From positions 1,136,001-1,200,000 of the forward strand of contig NC_091262.1 of assembly GCF_042477335.2 (NCBI RefSeq): 64,000 nucleotides of DNA. The letters run 5' to 3'. A model generated the notes under the pieces. The model was given only the letters and a program-made list of their open reading frames with translations. It ran no database searches and was not told the DNA's origin. The DNA is from Ovis canadensis (Eukaryota > Chordata > Mammalia > Artiodactyla > Bovidae). Below, piece by piece: positions 41,851 to 55,600 of this stretch (positions are counted from its first letter, which is position 1; every line of letters begins with the position of its first letter). Made by a program: the position numbers and the translations under genes.

Positions 41851-44800
41851 CTTGCCTTGCTTTTAGGCACCCTACCCAGGAAGGAGCCGGCTGCGCGAGG
41901 CTGGGAGATGCCACTGGCGCCTTCCTGGCCTCAGCTCCGCTCCTGCTTTTCCTTTGCACCTAGGCCCCAGGCGTCCTGGGCAGGGCTTAGGGGCTGGTGG
42001 GTTGCACACTGCCAATGGCCCTGGCAGTGAGAGCTCTGTCAGAGGGTAGGGAAGAGCAAGTGCAGGGCTCCTCCAGCGGTTCCTTTGCCGCCAAGGCTCA
42101 GCGCCGCATGGACAGAACCAGGATCCCAGGGCCCCTGGCTGGGGTCTGCAGCCCCGCACACCAGGAGGCTGACTCCCTGGGCGCCCAGCAAGTGCATGAC
42201 AGACGTAGGTTCCCTAGCACTCTCCTCCCCAGCACAGACATGTGCCGGTGGTTCGGGCCTGATCCTGCGTGTCTGGGTTCCCGCCCACAGCCCCAACTCA
42301 GGGGAAGCAGCCCCTGAGGCAAGACCTGCTGGAGGAGCCCTGCTCCCCCATCTGATTGGCGAGTGCACAGCCAGCAGGGAAGCAAGCCTCCTCGGGGAAA
42401 GAGGAGGCAGCCCAGCCCCGTCAAGCTGAAAGCCGTGCTCGCCGGAGCCAAGTGGGCCTCCAGAACAGCAGAGCTCCAGCTCTGCTCAGAGGCCCGATCT
42501 GGCAGAGTTCCTGGCGCAAGGCTTCTCTGCCATGGGCGAGCCTTGCCCAGACTTCCCTTGCTTTTAGGCACCCTCCCCAGGAAGGAGCAGGCTGCGCGAG
42601 GCTGGGAGATGCCACTGGCGCATTCCTGGCCTCAGATCCACTCCTGCCTTGCCTTTGCACCTAGGCCCCAGGCTTCCTTGGGGAGTGCTTAGGGGCTTGT
42701 GGGTTGCACACTGCCAAGGGCTCCAGCAGTGAGAGCTCTGTCAGACGGAAGTGAAGGAAACCTGCAGGGCTCCTCCAGCGGTTGTTGGCCGCCCAGACTC
42801 AGCGCCTCACGAAGAGCACCAGGCTCCCAGGGCCCCTGGCTGGGGTCTGCAGCCGCGCACACCCGGAGGCTGACTCCGTGGGCGCCCAGCAAGTGCATGA
42901 CAGACGTAGGTTCCCTAGCACTCTCCTCCCCAGCACAGACATGTGAGGGTGGTTGGGGCCTGATCCTGCAAGTCTGGGTCGCGCCCACAGCCCCAACTCA
43001 GGGAAGCAGCCCCTGAGGCAAGACCTGCTGGAGGAGCCCTGCTATCCCGCCTGATTGGCGAGTGCAGAGCCAGCAGGGAAGCGAGCCTCCTCAGGGGAAG
43101 CGGAGGCCTCCCAGACCCTTCAAGCTGAAAGCCCTGCTTTCCCGAGCCAAGTGTGCCTCCAGTAGAGCAGGCTCCAGCTCTGCTCAGAGGCCCGATCTGG
43201 CAGAGTTCCTGGTGCGAGGCTGCTCTGCCCTGCGCGAGCCTTGCCCATACTTGCCTTGCTTTTAGGCACCCTACCCAGGAAGGGGCATGCTGGGCGAGGC
43301 TGGGAGATGCCACTGGCGGCTTCCTGGCCTCAGCTCCGCTCCTGCATTGCCTTTGCACCTAGGCCCCAGGCGTCCTAGGGGAGGGCTTAGGGGCTGGTGG
43401 GTTGCACACTGCCACGGGCGCAGGCAGTGAGAGCTCTGTCAGAGGGAAGGGAAGGGCACCTGCAGGGCTCCTCCAGCGGGTGCTTGGCCGCCCAGACTCA
43501 GGGCCTCACGAAGAGCACCAGGTTCCCAGGGCCCCTGGCTGGGGTCTGCAGCCCCGCACACCTTGAGGCTGACTCCCTCGGCGCCCAGCAAGTGCATGAC
43601 AGACGTAGGTTCCCTAGCACTCTCCTCCCCAGCACAGACATGTGCCGGTGGTTCGGGCCTGATCTTGCGTGTCTGGGTTCCCGCCCACAGCCCCAACTCA
43701 GGGGAAGCAGCCCCTGAGGCAAGACCTGCTGGAGGAGCCCTGCTCCCCCGTCTGATTGGCGAGTGCACAGCCAGCATGGAAGCGAGCCTCCTCGGGGGAA
43801 GAGGAGGCAGCCCAGCCCCGTCAAGCTGAAAGCCGTGCTTGCCGGGCCAAGTGTGCCTCCAGTACAGCAGAGCTCCAGCTCTGCTCAGAGGCCCGATCTG
43901 GCAGAGTTCCTGACGCGAGGCTTCTCTGCCATGGGGGAGCCTTGCCCAGACTTGCCTTGCTTTTATGCTCCCTCCTCAGAAAGGAGCCGGCTGCGCGAGG
44001 CTGGGAGATGCCACTGGCGCCTTCCTGGCCTCAGCTCCGCTCCTGCCTTGCCTTTGCACCTAGGCCCCAGGCGTCCTAGGGGAGGGCTTAGGGGCTTGTG
44101 GGTTGCACACTGCCAAGGGCGCCGGCAGTGAGAGCTCTGTCAGAGGGAAGGGAAGGGCACCTGCAAGGCTCCTCCAGCGGTTGCTTGGCCGCCCAGACTC
44201 AGGGCCCCACGGAAAGCACCAGGCTGCCAGGGCCCCTGGCTGGGGTCTGCAGCCCCGCACACCCGGAGGCTGACTCCGTGGGCGCCCAGCAAGTGCATGA
44301 CAGACGTAGGTTCCCTAGCACTCTCCTGCCCAGCAGAGACATGTGCTGGTGGTTCAGGCCTGATCCTGCGTGTCTGGGTTCCCGCCCACAGCCCCAACTC
44401 TGGGAACTCAGCCCCTGAGTCAAAACCTGCTGGAGGAGCCCTGCTCCCCCGTCTGATTGGCGAGTGCACAGCCAGCAGGGAACCGAGCCCCCTCGGGGGA
44501 AGAGGAGGCAGCCCAGCCCCGTCAAGCGGAAAGCCCTGCTTGCCCGGAGCCAAGTGAGCCGCCTGTAAGGCAGAGCTCTAGCTCTGCTAAGAGGCCCGAT
44601 CTGGCAGAGTTCCTGTCGCGAGGCTGCTCTGCCATGGGCGAGACTTGCCCAGACTTGCCTTGCTTTTAGGCACCCTCCCCAGGAAGGAGCAGGCTGCGCG
44701 AGGCTGGGAGATGCCACTGGCGCCTTCCTGGCCTCAGCTCCGCTCCTGCCTTGCCTTTGCACCTAGGCCCCAGGGGTCCTAGGGCAGGGCTTAGGGGTTG

Positions 44801-47800
44801 GTGGGTTGCACACTGCCAAGGGCGCCGGCAGTGAGAGCTCTGTCAGAGGGAAGGGAAGGGCACCTGCATGGCTCCTCCAGTGGTTGCTTGGCAGCCAAGA
44901 CTCAGCGCCTCACGAAGAGCACCAGGCTCCCAGGGCCCCTGGCTGGGGTCTGCAGCCCCGCACACCTGGAGGCTGACTCCGTGGGCGCCCAGCAAGTGCA
45001 TGACAGACGTAGGTTCCCTAGCACTCTCCTCCCCAGCACAGACATGTGCCAGTGGTTGGGGCCTGATCCTGCAAGTCTGGGTCCCGCCCACAGCCCCAAC
45101 TCAGGGAAGCAGCCCCTGAGGCAAGACCTGCTGGAGGAGCCCTGCTACCCCGCCTGATTGGTGAGTGCACAGCCAGCAGGGAAGCGAGCCTCCTTGGGGG
45201 AAGAGGAGGCCGCCTAGCCCCTTCAAGCTGAAAGCCCTGCTTGCCTGAGCCAAGTGTGCCTCCAGTAGAGCAGGCTCCAGCTCTGCTCAGAGGCCCGATC
45301 TGGCAGAGTTCCTGGTGCGAGGCTGCTCTGCCCTGCGCGAGCCTTGCCCAGACTTGCCTTGCTTTTAGGCACCCTACCCAGGAAGGGGCATGCTGGGCGA
45401 GGCTGGGAGATGCCACTGGCGGCTTCCTGGCCTCAGCTCCGCTCCTACATTGCCTTTGCACCTAGGCCCCAGGCGTCCTAGGGGAGGGCTTAGGGGCTGG
45501 TGGGTTGCACACTGCCACGGGCGCAGGCAGTGAGAGCTCTGTCAGAGGGAAGGGAAGGGCACCTGCAGGGCTCCTCCAGCGGGTGCTTGGCCGCCCAGAC
45601 TCAGGGCCTCACGAAGAGCACCAGGTTCCCAGGGCCCCTGGCTGGGGTCTGCAGCCCCGCACACGTGGAGGCTGACTCCCTTGGCGCCCAGCAAGTGCAT
45701 GACAGACGTAGGTTCCCTAGCACTCTCCTCCCCAGCACAGACATGTGCCGGTGGTTCGGGCCTGATCCTGCGTGTCTGGGTTCCCGCCCACAGCCCCAAC
45801 TCAGGGGAAGCAGCCCCTGAGGCAAGACCTGCTGGAGGAGCCCTGCTCCCCCATCTGATTGGCGAGTGCACAGCCAGCATGGAAGCGAGCCTCCTCGGGG
45901 GAAGAGGAGGCAGCCCAGCCCCGTCAAGCTGAAAGCCGTGCTTGCCGGGCCAAGTGTGCCTCCAGTACAGCAGAGCTCCAGCTCTGCTCAGAGGCCCGAT
46001 CTGGCAGAGTTCCTGACGCGAGGCTTCTCTGCCATGGGGGAGCCTTGCCCAGACTTGCCTTGCTTTTATGCTCCCTCCTCAGAAAGGAGCCGGCTGCGCA
46101 AGGCTGGGAGATGCCACTGGCGCCTTCCTGGCCTCAGCTCCGCTCCTGCCTTGCCTTTGCACCTAGGCCCCAGGCGTCCTAGGGGAGGGCTTAGGGGCTT
46201 GTGGGTTGCACACTGCCAAGGGCGCCGGCAGTGAGAGCTCTGTCAGAGGGAAGGGAAGGGCACCTGCAAGGCTCCTCCAGCGGTTGCTTGGCCGCCCAGA
46301 CTCAGGGCCCCACGGAGAGCACCAGGCTGCCAGCGCCCCTGGCTGGGGTCTGCAGCCCCGCACACCTGGAGGCTGACTCCGTGGGCGCCCAGCAAGTGCA
46401 TGACAGACGTAGGTTCCCTAGCACTCTCCTGCCCAGCAGAGACATGTGCCGGTGGTTCGGGCCTGATCCTGCGTGTCTGGGTTCCCGCCCACAGCCCCAA
46501 CTCTGGGAACTCAGCCCCTGAGTCAAAACCTGCTGGAGGAGCCCTGCTCCCCCGTCTGATTGGCGAGTGCACAGCCAGCAGGGAACCGAGCCCCCTCGGG
46601 GGAAGAGGAGGCAGCCCAGCCCCGTCAAGCGGAAAGCCCTGCTTGCCCGGAGCCAAGTGAGCCGCCTGTAAGGCAGAGCTCTAGCTCTGCTAAGAGGCCC
46701 GATCTGGCAGAGTTCCTGTCGCGAGGCTGCTCTGCCATGGGCGAGACTTGCCCAGACTTGCCTTGCTTTTAGGCACCCTCCCCAGGAAGGAGCAGGCTGC
46801 GCGAGGCTGGGAGATGCCACTGGCGCCTTCCTGGCCTCAGCTCCGCTCCTGCCTTGCCTTTGCACCTAGGCCCCAAGGGTCCTAGGGCAGGGCTTAGGGG
46901 TTGGTGGGTTGCACACTGCCAAGGGCGCCGGCAGTGAGAGCTCTGTCAGAGGGAAGGGAACGGCACCTGCATGGCTCCTCCAGTGGTTGCTTGGCAGCCA
47001 AGACTCAGCGCCTCACGAAGAGCACCAGGCTCCCAGGGCCCCTGGCTGGGGTCTGCAGCCCCGCACACCTGGAGGCTGACTCCGTGGGCGCCCAGCAAGT
47101 GCATGACAGACGTAGGTTCCCTAGCACTCTCCTCCCCAGCACAGACATGTGCCAGTGGTTGGGGCCTGATCCTGCAAGTCTGGGTCCCGCCCACAGCCCC
47201 AACTCAGGGAAGCAGCCCCTGAGGCAAGACCTGCTGGAGGAGCCCTGCTACCCCGCCTGATTGGTGAGTGCACAGCCAGCAGGGAAGCGAGCCTCCTTGG
47301 GGGAAGAGGAGGCCGCCCAGCCCCTTCAAGCTGAAAGCCCTGCTTGCCCGAGCCAAGTGTGCCTCCAGTAGAGCAGGCTCCAGCTCTGCTCAGAGGCCCG
47401 ATCTGGCAGAGTTCCTGGCGCGAGGCTGCTCTGCCCTGGGCGAGCCTTGCCCAGACTTGCCTTGCTTTTAGGCACCCTACCCAGGAAGGAGCCGGCTGCG
47501 CGAGGCTGGGAGATGCCACTGGCGCCTTCCTGGCCTCAGCTCCGCTCCTGCTTTTCCTTTGCACCTAGGCCCCAGGCGTCCTGGGCAGGGCTTAGGGGCT
47601 GGTGGGTTGCACACTGCCAATGGCCCAGGCAGTGAGAGCTCTGTCAGAGGGTAGGGAAGAGCAAGTGCAGGGCTCCTCCAGCGGTTCCTTTGCCGCCAAG
47701 GCTCAGCGCTGCATGGACAGAACCAGGATCCCAGGGCCCCTGGCTGGGGTCTGCAGCCCCGCACACCAGGAGGCTGACTCCCTCGGCGCCCAGCAAGTGC

Positions 47801-50800
47801 ATGACAGACGTAGGTTCCCTAGCACTCTCCTCCCCAGCACAGACATGTGCCGGTGGTTCGGGCCTGAACCTGCGTGTCTGGGTTCCCGCCCACAGCCCCA
47901 ACTCAGGGGAAGCAGCCCCTGAGGCAAGACCTGCTGGAGGAGCCCTGCTCGCCCGTCTGATTGGCGAGTGCACAGCCAGCATGGAAGCGAGCCTCCTCGG
48001 GGGAAGAGGAGGCTGCCCAGCCCCTTCAGGCTGAAAGCCCTGCTTGCCCGAGCGAAGTGTGCCTCTGCCTGGGCTCCCGCCCCCAGCCCCAGCTCAGGGC
48101 AAGCAGCCCCTGAGCCAAGACCTGCAGGAGGGGCAGAGCGCCCCCGCCTGGAAGCCGAGTGAACAGCAGGGGGAGGCGAGCCTCCTCCAGGGAAGAAGAG
48201 GCAGCCCAGCCGCCTGTGGCTCTAGCCCTACTTGGCTGGGCCCCAGTGCGCCTCCAGTATGGCAGAGCTCCAGCTCTGCTCAGAGGCCCGATCTGGCATA
48301 GTTGCTGGCACGAGGATGCTCTGCTCTGGGCGAGCCTTGCCCAGACTTGGCTCGCTGAAAGGCTTCCTGCCCAGGAAGGAGCAGGCTGCACGAGGCTGGG
48401 AGATGCCGCTGGCGCCTTCCTGGTGTCAGCTCTGCTCCTGCCTTGCCTTTGCACCTTGGCCCCAGGAGTCCTTGGCAAGGGCTTAGGGGCCGGTGGCTTG
48501 CACACTGCCAAGGGCTCCAGCAGTGAGAGCTCTGTGAGAGGGAAGGGAAGGGCAAGTGCAGCGCTCCTCCAGCGGTTCCTTGGCCGACCAGACTCAGCGC
48601 CTCACGGAGACCACCAGGCTCCCAGGGCCCCTGGCTGGGGTCTGCAGCCCCTCACACCCGGAGGCTGATTCCGTGGGCGCCCAGCAAGTGCATGACAGAT
48701 GTAGGTTCCCTAGCACTCTCCTCCCCAGCACAGACATGTGCCGGTGGTTCGGGCCTGATCCTGCGTGTCTGGGTTCCCGCCCACAGCCCCAACTCAGGGG
48801 AAGCAGCCCCTGAGGCAAGACCTGCTGGAGGAGCCCTGCTCCCCCGTCTGATTGGCGAGTGCACAGCCAGCAGGGAAGCGAGCCTCCTCGGGGGAAGAGG
48901 AGGCAGCCCAGCCCCGTCAAGCTGAAAGCCGTGCTCGCCGGAGCCAAGTGGGCCTCCAGAACAGCAGAGCTCCAGCTCTGCTCAGAGGCCCAATCTGGCA
49001 GAGTTCCTGGCGCGAGGCTGCTCTGCCCTGGGCGAGCCTTGCCCAGACTTGCCTTGCTTTTAGGCACCCTACCCAGGAAGGAGCCGGCTGCGCGAGGCTG
49101 GGAGATGCCACTGGCGCCTTCCTGGCCTCAGCTCCGCTCCTGCTTTTCCTTTGCACCTAGGCCCCAGGCGTCCTGGGCAGGGCTTAGGGGCTGGTGGGTT
49201 GCACACTGCCAATGGCCCTGGCAGTGAGAGCTCTGTCAGAGGGTAGGGAAGAGCAAGTGCAGGGCTCCTCCAGCGGTTCCTTTGCCGCCAAGGCTCAGCG
49301 CCGCATGGACAGAACCAGGATCCCAGGGCCCCTGGCTGGGGTCTGCAGCCCCGCACACCAGGAGGCTGACTCCCTGGGCGCCCAGCAAGTGCATGACAGA
49401 CGTAGGTTCCCTAGCACTCTCCTCCCCAGCACAGACATGTGCCGGTGGTTCGGGCCTGATCCTGCGTGTCTGGGTTCCCGCCCACAGCCCCAACTCAGGG
49501 GAAGCAGCCCCTGAGGCAAGACCTGCTGGAGGAGCCCTGCTCCCCCATCTGATTGGCGAGTGCACAGCCAGCAGGGAAGCAAGCCTCCTCGGGGAAAGAG
49601 GAGGCAGCCCAGCCCCGTCAAGCTGAAAGCCGTGCTCGCCGGAGCCAAGTGGGCCTCCAGAACAGCAGAGCTCCAGCTCTGCTCAGAGGCCCGATCTGGC
49701 AGAGTTCCTGGCGCAAGGCTTCTCTGCCATGGGCGAGCCTTGCCCAGACTTCCCTTGCTTTTAGGCACCCTCCCCAGGAAGGAGCAGGCTGCGCGAGGCT
49801 GGGAGATGCCACTGGCGCATTCCTGGCCTCAGATCCACTCCTGCCTTGCCTTTGCACCTAGGCCCCAGGCTTCCTTGGGGAGTGCTTAGGGGCTTGTGGG
49901 TTGCACACTGCCAAGGGCTCCAGCAGTGAGAGCTCTGTCAGACGGAAGTGAAGGAAACCTGCAGGGCTCCTCCAGCGGTTGTTGGCCGCCCAGACTCAGC
50001 GCCTCACGAAGAGCACCAGGCTCCCAGGGCCCCTGGCTGGGGTCTGCAGCCGCGCACACCCGGAGGCTGACTCCGTGGGCGCCCAGCAAGTGCATGACAG
50101 ACGTAGGTTCCCTAGCACTCTCCTCCCCAGCACAGACATGTGAGGGTGGTTGGGGCCTGATCCTGCAAGTCTGGGTCGCGCCCACAGCCCCAACTCAGGG
50201 AAGCAGCCCCTGAGGCAAGACCTGCTGGAGGAGCCCTGCTATCCCGCCTGATTGGCGAGTGCAGAGCCAGCAGGGAAGCGAGCCTCCTCAGGGGAAGCGG
50301 AGGCCTCCCAGACCCTTCAAGCTGAAAGCCCTGCTTTCCCGAGCCAAGTGTGCCTCCAGTAGAGCAGGCTCCAGCTCTGCTCAGAGGCCCGATCTGGCAG
50401 AGTTCCTGGTGCGAGGCTGCTCTGCCCTGCGCGAGCCTTGCCCATACTTGCCTTGCTTTTAGGCACCCTACCCAGGAAGGGGCATGCTGGGCGAGGCTGG
50501 GAGATGCCACTGGCGGCTTCCTGGCCTCAGCTCCGCTCCTGCATTGCCTTTGCACCTAGGCCCCAGGCGTCCTAGGGGAGGGCTTAGGGGCTGGTGGGTT
50601 GCACACTGCCACGGGCGCAGGCAGTGAGAGCTCTGTCAGAGGGAAGGGAAGGGCACCTGCAGGGCTCCTCCAGCGGGTGCTTGGCCGCCCAGACTCAGGG
50701 CCTCACGAAGAGCACCAGGTTCCCAGGGCCCCTGGCTGGGGTCTGCAGCCCCGCACACCTTGAGGCTGACTCCCTCGGCGCCCAGCAAGTGCATGACAGA

Positions 50801-52550
50801 CGTAGGTTCCCTAGCACTCTCCTCCCCAGCACAGACATGTGCCGGTGGTTCGGGCCTGATCTTGCGTGTCTGGGTTCCCGCCCACAGCCCCAACTCAGGG
50901 GAAGCAGCCCCTGAGGCAAGACCTGCTGGAGGAGCCCTGCTCCCCCGTCTGATTGGCGAGTGCACAGCCAGCATGGAAGCGAGCCTCCTCGGGGGAAGAG
51001 GAGGCAGCCCAGCCCCGTCAAGCTGAAAGCCGTGCTTGCCGGGCCAAGTGTGCCTCCAGTACAGCAGAGCTCCAGCTCTGCTCAGAGGCCCGATCTGGCA
51101 GAGTTCCTGACGCGAGGCTTCTCTGCCATGGGGGAGCCTTGCCCAGACTTGCCTTGCTTTTATGCTCCCTCCTCAGAAAGGAGCCGGCTGCGCGAGGCTG
51201 GGAGATGCCACTGGCGCCTTCCTGGCCTCAGCTCCGCTCCTGCCTTGCCTTTGCACCTAGGCCCCAGGCGTCCTAGGGGAGGGCTTAGGGGCTTGTGGGT
51301 TGCACACTGCCAAGGGCGCCGGCAGTGAGAGCTCTGTCAGAGGGAAGGGAAGGGCACCTGCAAGGCTCCTCCAGCGGTTGCTTGGCCGCCCAGACTCAGG
51401 GCCCCACGGAAAGCACCAGGCTGCCAGGGCCCCTGGCTGGGGTCTGCAGCCCCGCACACCCGGAGGCTGACTCCGTGGGCGCCCAGCAAGTGCATGACAG
51501 ACGTAGGTTCCCTAGCACTCTCCTGCCCAGCAGAGACATGTGCTGGTGGTTCAGGCCTGATCCTGCGTGTCTGGGTTCCCGCCCACAGCCCCAACTCTGG
51601 GAACTCAGCCCCTGAGTCAAAACCTGCTGGAGGAGCCCTGCTCCCCCGTCTGATTGGCGAGTGCACAGCCAGCAGGGAACCGAGCCCCCTCGGGGGAAGA
51701 GGAGGCAGCCCAGCCCCGTCAAGCGGAAAGCCCTGCTTGCCCGGAGCCAAGTGAGCCGCCTGTAAGGCAGAGCTCTAGCTCTGCTAAGAGGCCCGATCTG
51801 GCAGAGTTCCTGTCGCGAGGCTGCTCTGCCATGGGCGAGACTTGCCCAGACTTGCCTTGCTTTTAGGCACCCTCCCCAGGAAGGAGCAGGCTGCGCGAGG
51901 CTGGGAGATGCCACTGGCGCCTTCCTGGCCTCAGCTCCGCTCCTGCCTTGCCTTTGCACCTAGGCCCCAGGGGTCCTAGGGCAGGGCTTAGGGGTTGGTG
52001 GGTTGCACACTGCCAAGGGCGCCGGCAGTGAGAGCTCTGTCAGAGGGAAGGGAAGGGCACCTGCATGGCTCCTCCAGTGGTTGCTTGGCAGCCAAGACTC
52101 AGCGCCTCACGAAGAGCACCAGGCTCCCAGGGCCCCTGGCTGGGGTCTGCAGCCCCGCACACCTGGAGGCTGACTCCGTGGGCGCCCAGCAAGTGCATGA
52201 CAGACGTAGGTTCCCTAGCACTCTCCTCCCCAGCACAGACATGTGCCAGTGGTTGGGGCCTGATCCTGCAAGTCTGGGTCCCGCCCACAGCCCCAACTCA
52301 GGGAAGCAGCCCCTGAGGCAAGACCTGCTGGAGGAGCCCTGCTACCCCGCCTGATTGGTGAGTGCACAGCCAGCAGGGAAGCGAGCCTCCTTGGGGGAAG
52401 AGGAGGCCGCCTAGCCCCTTCAAGCTGAAAGCCCTGCTTGCCTGAGCCAAGTGTGCCTCCAGTAGAGCAGGCTCCAGCTCTGCTCAGAGGCCCGATCTGG
52501 CAGAGTTCCTGGTGCGAGGCTGCTCTGCCCTGCGCGAGCCTTGCCCAGAC
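38155..52550 (+). repeat. 7,197 bp tandem duplication, two nearly identical copies
   Basis: Copy 1 is about 38,155-45,352 and copy 2 about 45,352-52,550. Anchors agree to the base at an offset of 7,197 (38,267/45,464/52,661). I see only a few differences, such as TGCGCGAGGC against TGCGCAAGGC at 38,898/46,095 and CCAGGGCCCC against CCAGCGCCCC at 39,132/46,332. The unit contains ten monomers, including one 890 bp composite and several hybrid monomers. It was made from the earlier 5,093 bp HOR by unequal exchange. Confidence 0.87.
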
Positions 52551-52660
52551 TTGCCTTGCTTTTAGGCACCCTACCCAGGAAGGAGCCGGCTGCGCGAGGC
52601 TGGGAGATGCCACTGGCGCCTTCCTGGCCTCAGCTCCGCTCCTGCTTTTCCTTTGCACCT

Positions 52661-55600
52661 AGGCCCCAGGCGTCCTGGGCAGGGCTTAGGGGCTGGTGGG
52701 TTGCACACTGCCAATGGCCCCGGCAGTGAGAGCTCTGTCAGAGGGTAGGGAAGAGCAAGTGCAGGGCTCCTCCAGCGGTTCCTTTGCCGCCAAGGCTCAG
52801 CGCCGCATGGACAGAACCAGGATCCCAGGGCCCCTGGCTGGGGTCTGCAGCCCCGCACACCAGGAGGCTGACTCCGTGGGCGCCCAGCAAGTGCATGACA
52901 GACGTAGGTTCCCTAGCACTCTCCTCCCCAGCACAGACATGTGCCGGTGGTTCGGGCCTGATCCTGCGTGTCTGGGTTCCCGCCCACAGCCCCAACTCAG
53001 GGGAAGCAGCCCCTGAGGCAAGACCTGCTGGAGGAGCCCTGCTCCCCCGTCTGATTGGCGAGTGCACAGCCAGCAGGGAAGCGAGCCTCCTCGGGGGAAG
53101 AGGAGGCAGCCCAGCCCCGTCAAGCTGAAAGCCGTGCTCGCCGGAGCCAAGTGGGCCTCCAGAACAGCAGAGCTCCAGCTCTGCTCAGAGGCCCGATCTG
53201 GCAGAGTTCCTGGCGCAAGGCTTCTCTGCCATGGGCGAGCCTTGCCCAGACTTCCCTTGCTTTTAGGCACCCTCCCCAGGAAGGAGCAGGCTGCGCGAGG
53301 CTGGGAGATGCCACTGGCGCCTTCCTGGCCTCAGATCCACTCCTGCCTTGCCTTTGCACCTAGGCCCCAGGCTTCCTTGGGGAGTGCTTAGTGGCTTGTG
53401 GGTTGCACACTGCCAAGAGCTCCTGCAGTGAGAGCTCTGTCAGACGGAAGTGAAGGAAACCTGCAGGGCTCCTCCAGCGGTTGTTGGCCGCCCAGACTCA
53501 GCGCCTCACGAAGAGCACCAGGCTCCCAGGGCCCCTGGCTGGGGTCTGCAGCCGTGCACACCCGGAGGCTGACTCCGTGGGCGCCCAGCAAGTGCATGAC
53601 AGACGTAGGTTCCCTAGCACTTTCCTCCCCAGCAGAGACATGTGCAGGTGGTTCGGGCTTGTTCCTGCATGTCTGGGTACCCGCCCACAACCCCAACTCA
53701 GTGGAAACAGCCCCTGAGTCAAAACCTGCTGGAGGAGCCCTGTGCCCCCGCCTGAACAGCGAGTGTACAGCCAGCAGGGAAGTGAGGCTCCTCGGGGAAG
53801 AGGAGGCAGCACAGCTCCATCAAGCTGAAAGCTCTGCTTGCCAGGGTCTACGTGAGCCTCCAGTACAGCAGAGCTCTAGGTCTTCTCAGAAGCCCCATCT
53901 TGCAGAGTTCCTGTCGCGAGGCTGCTCTGCCATGGGCGAGACTTGCCCAGACTTGCCTTGCTTTTAGGCACCCTCCCCAGGAAGGAGCAGGCTGCGCGAG
54001 GCTGGGAGACGCCACTGGCGCCTTAATGTCCTCAGCTCTGCTCCTGCCTTGCCTTTGCACCTAGGCCCCAGGCGTCCTTGCAGAGGACTTAGGGGCTGGT
54101 GACATGCACACTGCCAGGGCTCCAGCAGGGAGAGCTCTGTGAGAGGGAAGGGAAAGGCAAGTGCAGGGATCCTCGAGCGGTTGCTGGGCTGCCCAGACTC
54201 ATCGCCACACGGAGAGCTCAGGCTCCCAGGGCCCCTGGCTGGGGTCTGCAGCCCCGCACACCTGGAGGCTGACTCCGTGGGCGCCCAGCAAGTGCATGAC
54301 AGACGTAGGTTCCCTAGCACTCTCCTCCCCAGCACAGACATGTGAGGGTGGTTGGGGCCTGATCCTGCAAGTCTGGGTCGCGCCCACAGCCCCAACTCAG
54401 GGAAGCAGCACCTGAGGCAAGACCTGCTGGAGGAGCCCTGCTACCCTGCCTGATTGGCGAGTGCAGAGCCAGCAGGGAAGCGAGCCTCCTCAGGGGAAGC
54501 GGAGGCCTCCCAGACCCTTCAAGCTGAAAGCCCTGCTTGCCCGAGCCAAGTGTGCCTCCAGTAGAGCAGGCTCCAGCTCTGCTCAGAGGCCCGATCTGGC
54601 AGAGTTCCTGGTGCGAGGCTGCTCTGCCCTGGGCAAGACTTGCCCATACTTGCCTTGCTTTTAGGCACCCTACCCAGGAAGGGGCATGCTGGGCGAGGCT
54701 GGGAGATGCCACTGGCTGCTTCCTGTCCTCAGCTCCGCTCCTGCATTGCCTTTGCACCTAGGCCCCAGGCGTCCTAGGGGAGGGCTTAGGGGCTGGTGGG
54801 TTGCACACTGCCACGGGCGCAGGCAGTGAGAGCTCTGTCAGAGGGAAGGGAAGGGCACCTGCAGGGCTCCTCCAGCGGGTGCTTGGCCGCCCAGACTCAG
54901 GGCCTCACGAAGAGCACCAGGTTCCCAGGGCCCCTGGCTGGGGTCTGCAGCCCCGCACACCTGGAGGCTGACTCCGTGGGCGCCCAGCAAGTGCATGACA
55001 GACGTAGGTTCCCTAGCACTCTCCTCCCCAGCACAGACATGTGCCGGTGGTTCGGGCCTGATCCTGCGTGTCTGGGTTCCCGCCCACAGCCCCAACTCAG
55101 GGGAAGCAGCCCCTGAGGCAAGACCTGCTGGAGGAGCCCTGCTCCCCCGTCTGATTGGCGAGTGCACAGCCAGCATGGAAGCGAGCCTCCTAGGGGGAAG
55201 AGGAGGCAGCCCAGCCCCGTCAAGCTGAAAGCCGTGCTTGCCGGGCCAAGTGTGCCTCCAGTACAGCAGAGCTCCAGCTCTGCTCAGAGGCCCGATCTGG
55301 CAGAGTTCCTGACGCGAGGCTTCTCTGCCATGGGGGAGCCTTGCCCAGACTTGCCTTGCTTTTATGCTCCCTCCTCAGAAAGGAGCCGGCTGCGCGAGGC
55401 TGGGAGATGCCACTGGCGCCTTCCTGGCCTCAGCTCCGCTCCTGCCTTGCCTTTGCACCTAGGCCCCAGGCGTCCTAGGGGAGGGCTTAGGGGCTTGTGG
55501 GTTGCACACTGCCAAGGGCGCCGGCAGTGAGAGCTCTGTCAGAGGGAAGGGAAGGGCACCTGCAAGGCTCCTCCAGCGGTTGCTTGGCCGCCCAGACTCA

